Assembly: GCA_023935145.1 (NCBI GenBank)
Contig: CM043697.1
Location: 59,954,001-60,018,000, forward strand
From: Bretschneidera sinensis
Taxonomy: Eukaryota; Streptophyta; Magnoliopsida; Brassicales; Akaniaceae
Length of the DNA stretch: 64,000 nt
Direction of reading: 5' to 3'
Each line of letters opens with the position of its first letter. Positions within the stretch are counted from its first letter, which is position 1. Shown one piece after another: positions 55,877 through 64,000 of the stretch. Position numbers and translations under genes: made by a program. The notes below the pieces were generated by a model. The model had not been told where the DNA came from, searched no databases, and saw nothing but the letters and a program-made list of their open reading frames with translations.

Positions 55877-57282
55877 TCATTGAGTTGCAAAAAACAGAAC
55901 CTTTCTACTTCTTCTTACACCACAGCCAGCCACATTAACCCCTCCCCTACCAACACCAGAGGCAGTAGCAGCACCACAAACCCTTTCAGAATTTGTTGCA
56001 CCAACACCCGAGGTAGTAGCAACACTAAGAACCCTTCCAGAATTTGTTGCACCAGCACCAGAGGTAGTAACAACACCAGGAACCCTTTCAGAATTTGCTA
56101 CACTAGCACTAGAAGTAGTAACAACACCGGGAACCTCTATGCCACGTTTAGATCCAACTTTGCCTCTTCCTCTTGCAACACCAAATCTACCTCCTCCGCT
56201 TGGATCACCATATCTGCCTTTTCCTCTTCCACCAAATTTTTCCCTTGCGGCAGATCTTCCTCTTGCACCAACAACTCCATGCAAAATCAACAGATCATGC
56301 TAAAAAACTAAGTAGCACATTCATTACCATTGTCAATACAAAAAAATGCACAACCATTCATAGTACAAAAAAAAAAAAAAATGCACAACCATTAAATAAG
56401 TACTTTGTATACCTGATTACCTTTAGTTGCTTCACCATCACAATTGACTCCACCATTAGGTCTGTCCCTACCAGCATCGATTCCTTGACAAATAAATAGT
56501 TCATCAACTAGCACAATACACAATTAATATTTCAATACTCACTACTTTGTATACATGTCCATTTGTTGAATTGTTTGTATTCCTCATACCTGCTCTCTGG
56601 AAACCTCTACTGTTGTGGCCAAGTTCATTGTAGTTTATACATTTTACTGTGCATGACCTTGTTCTAATAGTAAATGTCCAAACTTCACCTACTTATCTCC
56701 TTCTATTATTCATTGGCCTTCCAAGCAAATTTCTTAAAGAAGGGGCTCTAATGTCATCATCCACACTTGCTGGTGTGAATTCCATTCCCGACAAAGGGTG
56801 GATGATTTGATTATAAGCATCAAGGTATGCCTTCACACTGTAGCATGGATCACAAAAATCTTGCAATGCCTTCCTTATATGGCTTACGAAAAAGGCTACA
56901 TGCTTGCAAGGTAGCCCTGTATTTATCCAGTAATCACAACTGCATGTGTTGTTACCCAAATCAACAGCAAATCTAATGTTCTCCTAATAAACTTGAAACG
57001 CATCTCGACCGCACGGTATCAAGCTGAGTCTGAGTCTCCTACTTGAAAGTAAGATGTTATTCAATTTTTATTTGGTTTTTAGGGTTACTTTCTCATTTTC
57101 CCATGTCCATCCTTTTGCATATCTTTTGTGCAGCTTTAACATCAGTTTTATTCTAATTCCCTCCAGAACCATCAACATTGGCCTGCTTCTTAACTTTCTA
57201 ACCTAAGCATTGAAGGATTCAGTGTGGTAGTTTGTTACATGGGCACACTTTGAAGAATTGTTAAAAGTGTGCCTTGCCCATG
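55877..57282 (-). pseudogene. MuDR/MULE transposase, C-terminal part
   Basis: On the minus strand from 57282: WARHTFNNSSKCAHVTNYH, ESFNAxVRKLRSRPMLMVLE, KRYAKGWTWENEKV, then NNTCSCDYWINTGLPCKHVA (SWIM zinc finger, CxC..CxH) and AYLDAYNQIIHPLSG, a degraded zinc knuckle (CINYNELGHNSRG) and a Gly/Arg/Ser/Thr-rich tail. The DDE catalytic part is missing because the right end is cut at the LTR of Athila element B. TAG and frame breaks occur. The rest should lie beyond the window. Confidence 0.85.
55948..56136 (-). repeat. 51-bp (17-codon) repeat in transposase tail
   Basis: Units start at 55948, 55999, 56050 and 56101 (partial); they encode repeats of the type VPGVVTTSGAGATNSER. Confidence 0.88.
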
Positions 57283-58571
57283 TGATTATGCCCAAAACAT
57301 ACGCAGTTGTTGTAGCACAGCTTTGGGGTGTCGATTCCACATAAAAACAAGTTTAACTATAAAGAGAGATGTAAACTTTAACATGAGATGATATAATAAG
57401 TAAAGAATCTGAAATTGATGATGAAGTAATTGTGTAGGTTTGTGAAATATAATAGTGAGGCAACAAGGATCCGGGAATCCTCCCTGGGTTCGTTGTCTTA
57501 ATCCTAACTTGATTAAGTTGCTTTTATCTCAATTGCACGTTTCACATCCCAAACATGCAATCGGCAAATATTTAATGAGAACATGTGTAAACCCTAATAT
57601 GATTGTAATGAAATACTTACTATTTATGATTCATGCATGTATGATCTATCCTATAGGTTTATCAAGAAACGACAATATATCTTTATTGACAATATTGCAG
57701 TAATGGACAAACCTAAAGGCTAGACTTACCGGACTCAATTATACCCAATAATCTTGACATAAGAGAAGCATGACTAAAGTTATATCAAGGAAAAGATACA
57801 ATCACCGGAATAGATAAAATCTTATAATTAGATAAAGAAGTAAATCATGACAATGTTTGACAATAATTTCTTATTACAATTGAACCAAATAAGGATAGAT
57901 AGGAACAACTACACCTAGGGATTCATCCCTTCGCCTTGCTTGGAAGTTAGTTAGCCATGGTGTTCATGGCCAAACTCTTTTGTGAATGAGAGTTGCTGTC
58001 TTCAACTTCTGGGTCTTTGCTCACAGCCAAGATGATTTCCCTTAAACCTTAAGTGTCTTATTTATAGTACAAAAGACCAAGGGTATTCTTGGGTTTAATC
58101 TAGTGATTAAAAACCCTAATTAAAGTCTAACTCGGAGATGTCAATACGTGTGCACGCTGTGGTGCTGCTGGGGAGCACCTCGACGCTAGGCATAAACTGG
58201 AATGGGCGTCTTTCTAGACGTCACGGTGCTGTTGAGGAGCACCGCGGTGCTGGCTGGTGGGTCATCATATGTATGTTTCTGGGCGCCGAGCACCACATCG
58301 CGGTGCTGGCCTTTTTGCTGCTAATCTTCATGCTTTGCCTCTTACTTTGCCATTCTTCTACTTCGTTGTGCATGGACCGTTGGTGCTTTTAAACAATGAT
58401 CGCTTCTTCTCTTCTTTGGACTCAAAACACCTAAAAATGTACTTGAATACGTTAGTAGTCCAATGATATTACTTAAGAGTTATCAACACACAAGATTGCA
58501 ATAAAGACCGAGAAGAATCATAAAATGCTAACAATTAAACATCTTTGAGGTGCATTTTATGGCTCTTATCA
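57283..58571 (-). repeat. 3' LTR of Athila element B
   Basis: On the minus strand it runs TGATAAGAGCC to GGCATAATCA. The end aligns with that of element A (GTGGAATCGACACC, GCGT..ATCA) but the body differs; a GC-rich block (58140-58330) contains GCACCGCGGTGC (58239-58250). Confidence 0.85.
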
Positions 58572-60277
58572 CAACCCCCAACTAGCTTATTGCTAGTCTC
58601 TAGCAATTCAAGCGGAAACAAGAAATGAGTTCCATGGTGGGAATCATAAACAAAGTAAAGCACTACTAGTGTTAACCAAGAGTAATTCACTTTTATCTCA
58701 AACATTGCACACAACATACATCACAAAGAATCATTAAATTTCACCCAAATCCAAAAGTAATCCAAACATCAATCTTACAATCGTTATTGACTCTTAACAT
58801 CTATCTTACCACAATCCATTAATCCGAACACCCGGATGATTTTATGGATAACAATCATGAATATAAGTCTTGACCTCTAAAAACATAAATTGTGTGACAT
58901 CAATCACAAAAACAAGCTCCATAGGCTCACTTTTCGAATCACTCTCCACTATTGTAGAAAAATCACACTACATTGGATCAAAGGTCTTTAATAAGCTTGT
59001 AACGTTAGGCTAAGGTAAAGGTTAAGAAAGAACGGGAAGGAGTCAACAAGTAAAAGAACTTAATCTCTTAGTTTTGAACACAACTCTTTAAGCACTGGAT
59101 AACCCTACTTCAATACCCAACTCTTCCAACCATTTTTCGAGCATTTTTTTTCAACAAATCACCATTTTTTTCTTTCTTCTTTCTTTGCCATAATTCACTT
59201 CTTTTTTTTATTTTGGCACATAAGACCATTCACCTCATTTTTCATCAATTTTTTTTTCTTTTCCACAACCCCCAACTTATCTCTTTTCATGTTGGGCTAT
59301 GGTAGTAATATTTTTTTTTTCTCATACTTTCATCCTTACTCCTCTTGAGTGCTTCTCAACAAATGTATAACTAAGTTCTTTTAAAAGGAAGGTAATGATA
59401 AAATATTTTAGGCTCATAAAGGTGAGTAAATGGCTATTGCAAGAAACAAGGCTCAAATTCTTTTTCAAGAAAAAGACTCAAATGGATGACTAGTGATAAA
59501 TATAGCAATGGTAAGTTTAGAAGGCTCAAACGGTTCAAAAATGGCCTATATCATATCCTAAGTAGTGTGCATCCTAGGAATTCGCCTCAAGTGATTGTCA
59601 AATAAGTTCTAGAGTTTGTCGAGACCGCAAAAGTATTCACAAAGCAATCATACATAAAACTTCTCTAAATGTTTTAGATTAATCATACATTCTTACCACA
59701 AACTAGAGTCTCAAACCAAGTGAAGATTGATACTTAAATTAATTTCAAACTGAAGCAAGATTTAACTTCTTCTAGATGCTATATGTTATCTCAATTAAGC
59801 TTATATCATTGACATGTGAATTACATCCAAGGCAAAAACAAATGGTAAGGGAAGGTAACACCGAACAATTTAAAGAAATACATTTCCTCCACCCCCAACT
59901 GAAAACTAGCATTGTCCTCAATGTGTAAAGAGAAAGTAAAGAAAACTCCCTTTTTGCAAACACGAGTTCATAGGTGCTGAAAAATGTGTACTACTGGGGG
60001 AAGTGCTTGCCATTCCTCTTGCTGAAATTCCAATCTACAACATAGAACAAGACAACAAAGAGAAAACAACTTTGGTGTGGCCTTGGGATTCCCACCATAT
60101 GTTAGGTTAGCACAAAAAATAAAATAAAAAGAAATAAAGGACAAAAGAAAGATAACAGAAATGAAAACACACTAAACAAGAAAAATAAACAAACAATCAA
60201 AACAAACAATCAAAACAAACAAATAAACAAACAAATAGAAACAAACAAAACAAATAACCAAAAAAAAGGATCGAAAA
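58572..60277 (-). other. Spacer between extra frame and 3' LTR, element B
   Basis: Noncoding. Contains AGTTGGGGGTTG tract next to the LTR, blocks shared with the spacer of element A, and at 59910-59923 CATTGAGGACAATG with TTGGGGGTGGAGGAAA just downstream (minus strand). A-rich (AAACAAAC)n near 60190-60250. Confidence 0.75.
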
Positions 60278-61465
60278 CTAATCCTCTAAATTCTCATCAT
60301 CCTCTTCATCCTCATCATTTTCTTCACTCTCCTCATTTTCTTCATTCTCCTCACCTTCCTCAAGAGTGGGATCAAAAAATAAACCCGAATAAGGTGGCAT
60401 AGTAGGAAAGTGATCCATATTACAACCAGAAGCGGAAGCAAGGTGGTGGCACATCTGACCAAAAGAATAATAGACCCCGGCTTGATAATTGGCCTGCTGA
60501 GCCAAGAATCTGTCTTGCCGAGCTATTATTTTGTCTTGACGATCTAACCTATCAAGCAACAATTTCTTATGCTCGTCAAAACAACTCTCTAGACGCTCAA
60601 AGAGCTCGATAATAGTGAGAGGCCTAGAGGAAGAAGGACGGTCAGTAGAGGCTGCTCCCTCTCCTGGAATGGGGGGCCTTGAAGCTTAAATCTGTGCTAG
60701 CAAGCTATCATCAATGGGTCTTTTGGGTTCCTGGACCTCTTCATCAGGGCTGTATTGGACTCCGGCTCGGATGCACAATTGAGTTATCAAAGAAGGAAAA
60801 TATAATATGAGATTTTGTCTAATAGTGTGGTTGATTGAATCATGTATGACTTGGCCGACATCAATAGTCATTCCCATTAAAATTGCATAGATTAACACAG
60901 TTCACTCAACAGTTAAGGCACTATAATGTAAAACAGGCATTATCCGCTGACATATAAAATATTGCCAAACCCTATCAGTAACATTGAGAGAAGTACCAGG
61001 CAAAGTGACAAGGAGATCACCCGTTATTTTCCATGTAGTGCCCGGAATACAAAGGGTATGGTAAATCTCGTCATAATTGATGGTAGACACATATAAGCTA
61101 TACTCACTATGCCTAATGTCAGGTAATCTATAGAAGTTATTAATGGATGTGCTGCTAAAAGAAACTAGTCATCCTCTCACTCTTACTTCACCATTCCTAT
61201 GCTCGGGTGCATTGGTATAAACTTCTCTAACCAAATTTGGGAGGGAGTGAGAGGTTTGTTGTGTAAATATGCCCCAATTCCTATCTAGAATCATTCTAAA
61301 TAAGGTCGGATTTCCCCTCTCGGTGATGTTGAATCCTCTTTTAGGAATGGGTTTTCGACTGTGCAACATACTAATATATCTCTCACTCACTGCAAAACTC
61401 ACAAATTTGGTCTCATCATATTCTTGCTATGGTCTCCCCCTAGGTCTCTTGGTCTTAGGTGACAT
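60278..61465 (-). pseudogene. Extra downstream frame of element B (putative plant transposon protein, env position)
   Basis: One long frame of about 395 codons from the ATG at 61465, broken by stops at about 61428, 61168, 60899 and 60685. It starts MSPKTKRPRGRP (basic, AT-hook-like), then SLPNLVREVYTNAPEHRNG, VSTINYDEIYHTLCIPGT, VLIYAILMGMTIDVGQVI and LYFPSLITQLCIRAGVQY, then a Gln-rich helix (DRQDKIIARQDRFLAQQ) and an acidic Glu/Asp tail. The central part fits the 'putative plant transposon protein' domain (Transposase_32 type). It has the position of the Athila env-like gene but I see no signal peptide or membrane span. Confidence 0.7.
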
Positions 61466-61842
61466 AGAAACAAATATTTTAAAATAATAGATTTAAGGCA
61501 AAGTATAATCACTAATTAGCACAAATGCACAATAAAATGGAAGAAAGTGGTCTTAGTTGATATCCATGGTGGAGAGAAGAAAAACTATCTACCTCTTGGA
61601 GTGTTCTTGATGATCCCAATGGTCTTCTTCTAACCAAGCTTTTGAAGGAGAATGCTAGCAAAATCAGCAATAAAAGTGAGCAATTGAGTAAGAAATGATG
61701 GTGCAATAAGAAATTTTGAGTTCAAGTGAGTGTGCAAGTGGAGAGAGGAGGGAGTGTGCTGCTGGTTTTGTGAAAGAAGAAATGAGGAAGAAGGGGGAAA
61801 ATGGCTTTTATAGTGCAGAATTTAGGGTTAGGTTATGCTGGG

Positions 61843-62072
61843 CTCGGGCTAGCGCCGTGCAATGTGCTGCGGCGCTGGGCCTGGTGCTGTTGGGCTTGGT
61901 ACTGGGCACCGCGGTGCTGGGTCAGGCGCTGCGGTGCTGGGCCTGGCGCTTGTTGGGCTCAACACTAGGCACCGCGGTGCTGGGTCTAGCACTGCGGTGC
62001 TGGGCCTGGCGCTTGTTGGTCTCGGTACTGGGCATCGCGGTGCTGGGTCTGGCGCTGCGGTGCTCACTAGTG
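61843..62072. repeat. 63-bp GC-rich tandem repeat
   Basis: Units at 61906, 61969 and 62032 (63-base spacing) with a diverged unit before. Each holds GCACCGCGGTGC (a perfect palindrome; GCATCGCGGTGC in the third). The block stands out in AT-rich DNA between pol and the extra frame. Confidence 0.92.
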
Positions 62073-62249
62073 CCCAAAAAAAAAATTATGTCCTTGGTTG
62101 CCAAGCGAAAAATAAAATAAAATTAAAAAGTGAATCTAAAAATTTAAATTGAAAAAAAAACTAATAATTTGAGAGTGAATAAAATGTAATTAAAAACAAA
62201 ATAAACAAATCAAAAGAAAAATAAATGAAAACGTACCTGTGTGGTAAAG

Positions 62250-63300
62250 TTAAGGGAAATAGACCGGATCCATAAGTGGAATGTCTTCCACCTCTGGATT
62301 TGGCCTATTGATTAAGATCTTAAGGCGCTGACCATTCACTTTAAAAATTCGACCGTCCTTAATGTCCTCAATTTCCACCGCTCTATTCCTAAAAACACGT
62401 TTTACTATGAAGAGACCGGTCCATCTTGACCGAAGTTTTCCTGGATGCTTATGGAGTCTAGAATCGTACAAGAACACCCGATCATTGGGTCTAAATGTTT
62501 TCCTCAAAATGTTTTTATCACGGAATGCTTTCATCCTAGTCTTATAGATCCTAGAGTTCTTATAAGCATCGTTTCTTAATTCCTCTAACTCGGTCAGTTG
62601 ATACTTTTTAATCTTACCCGTCTCTCCTATGTCAAAATTAAAAGATTTGATGGCCCAATAAGTTCTATGCTCAAGCTCTACTGGTAAGTGGCAAGGCTTT
62701 CCAAAAACAAGCCTATAAGGTGACATGCCTAAGGGTGTTTTAAAAGCAGTACGGTATGCCCAAAGTGCATCAACAAGTCTCAAAGACCAATCCTTGCGAT
62801 CCGGGTTAACCGTTTTTTTTAAAATTTGTTTGATTTCCCTATTAGTGAGCTCTACTTGTCCACTAGTATGAGGATGATAAGCAGTAGAAATTTTTATGTA
62901 ACACCCCATATTTTCGCATTAAAGCTTCAAAAGAACGGTTGCAAAAATGTATACCTTGATCACTAATTATAGCACATGGTGTACCAAATTGAGATAACAC
63001 ATTTTCTTTGAGAAATTTGATTACCGTTCTATTATCATTGCTTCGGCAAGCTGCGGCCTTTACCCACTTAGATACATAATCTATTGCCACAATGATGTAT
63101 TGGTATCCAAAGGAAGGAGGGAAGGGTCCCATAAAATCGATGCCCCAACAATCAAAAATTTCAATTACTAAAATAGGGTTTAAGGGCATCATATTTCGAT
63201 TGGACACAACTCCTAACTTTTGACACGTTTCACATGAGCGACAGTAGGTGTTTGCATCTTTAAACAAGGAAGGCCAATAAAATCCACACTACAAAATTTT
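62250..63300 (-). pseudogene. Athila B integrase
   Basis: Order on the minus strand: ANTYCRSCETCQKLG (zinc), FDCWGIDFMGPFPPSFGY (first Asp), CAIISDQGIHFCNRSFEAL (second Asp), a frame shift near 62900, then [20 protein letters not shown] (Glu), [19 protein letters not shown] and [15 protein letters not shown], ending at 62250 with PLMDPVYFP. Apart from the shift the 219-residue C-terminal block is open. Confidence 0.9.
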
Positions 63301-63394
63301 TGCAGCGGTTTTTTTCATTGAAAAGTGGCCTCCACAAGCTATGAGTGACAAAAGTCTAAGACACTTGCAATCTCTTCATTAGGGATGCAACGCC

Positions 63395-64000
63395 TTAGAA
63401 TTTGATAAGGGCAATACTTGAAAAGATAGGGGTCATCCCAATAGAAATTATGTACCTTGTATAAGAATTTCTCTTGTCTTGAGCACTCCAATCCATTGGT
63501 ATCTCACCTGTAGCCAAATAATTTACGATGTGAGCAAACCAAGGTAGAGAAGTAATGGATAGTAATTGCTCATCTGGAAAATCATCCTTGATTGACATGT
63601 CATCCTAAGTGTCCTCGAAAGTAAGTCTCAAAATATGATCAGCCATTACATTTTCCACTCATTTTTTGTCTATGTCAAATTCTTGTAGGAGGAGGATCCA
63701 TCGGAGCAGTCGTGCTTTAGCATCCTTCTTCGTAAGAAGGTACTTGAGTGCTGCATGATCTGTAAAAATAAGAATAGGGGAACCAATTAAATAAGCATGA
63801 AATTTATTTGAAGCAAATACTATAACTAGTAATTCTTTTTCAGTTGTAGAGTAATTCATTTGAGCACTATTTAAAGTTTTACTAGCATAGTAAATGACAA
63901 ATGGTTTTCCCTCTCTTCGCTGTCTAAGAACAGCACCTACAACGTAGTCACTAGCATCACACATGATTTCAAAAGGCAAGGTCCAATCCAATGACTGCAT
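63395..64000 (-). pseudogene. Athila B RNase H and linker
   Basis: [20 protein letters not shown] (Asp), [20 protein letters not shown] (Glu), [20 protein letters not shown] (Asp), [11 protein letters not shown] then a TGA and VMADHILRL. RT would be to the right of the window. 63395-63598 is the linker before integrase. Confidence 0.88.

Larger units (their letters stand above)
57283..64000 (-). mobile_element. Athila-type element B, minus strand, runs off the window
   Basis: Its 3' LTR is 57283-58571; going right come the spacer (58572-60277), an extra reading frame (61465-60278), a GC-rich repeat block, and pol (integrase, RNase H) up to 64000. The 5' part is outside. It interrupts the MuDR transposase; the five bases next to the LTR are CCATG (57278-57282), so the same should follow its other LTR. 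Confidence 0.88.

Noticed and set aside
55880..56311. 143-residue Ser/Thr/Asn-rich plus-strand frame
   Set aside because: Mirror of the Gly/Arg-rich transposase tail on the minus strand, which has the family motifs upstream.
61716..62120. GC-rich frames of 70-130 residues on both strands
   Set aside because: Translation of the 63-bp tandem repeat; Leu/Ala/Trp periodic and present in several frames.

Overview
This is nuclear DNA from a flowering plant, most likely a eudicot. The signs are spliced genes with GT..AG introns, a chloroplast transit peptide, plant-specific protein families (NPF transporter, X8, LRR receptor kinase) and plant transposon lineages (Ty1-copia with initiator-Met primer sites, Ty3 Tat and Athila types, L1-type LINEs, MuDR, hAT MITE). 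I cannot name the species. I see no rRNA or tRNA gene. Only one host gene looks intact: an NRT1/PTR-family (NPF4-type) transporter with six exons at 51379-53796. Almost everything else is transposon sequence or broken host gene fragments.

Layout. 1-1614: 3' end and LTR of a Ty3-like element that cuts into a minus-strand LINE (1615-3976). 4690-5636: exons of a decayed LRR gene. 5971-6058: long AG microsatellite. 6065-6672, 8852-9665 and 12965-13889: three 5'-truncated copies of one LINE family. 7177-8366: a complete small non-autonomous LTR element (TRIM-like) inside an unidentified, broken coiled-coil gene. 11356-11455: possible Helitron end. 14184-14311: copia-type LTR. 14322-17281: fragments of ferredoxin-NADP reductase, an X8 domain, FNR again and an RPK2-like receptor kinase, all on one strand. 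17282-21529 and 21784-~25730: two related copia elements facing tail to tail, the first inserted in the receptor-kinase remnant, the second carrying a 433-bp hAT-like MITE.

27725-50440 is a three-level nest. A LINE is split by a Tat-type Ty3 element (28000-48580, target duplication ATGGC). That element is split by an Athila-type element (32714-42909, target duplication AAACA). The Tat element carries an antisense reading region with its own TATA box and a 48-bp tandem array just before the 3' LTR. After the NPF gene come a GRF-zinc-finger pseudogene (plus strand) convergent with a MuDR transposase fragment (minus strand). A second Athila-type element (57283 to beyond 64000, minus strand) interrupts that fragment and carries an extra downstream reading frame and a GC-rich 63-bp repeat.

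The junctions give a relative chronology: host genes first, then LINE/MuDR/receptor-kinase fragments, then LTR elements, then the MITE and the inner Athila. Many of the premature stops I checked could arise by C-to-T or G-to-A changes, which fits long-term cytosine methylation of silenced repeats. Coding calls rest on my recognition of protein families by eye, not on a database search.
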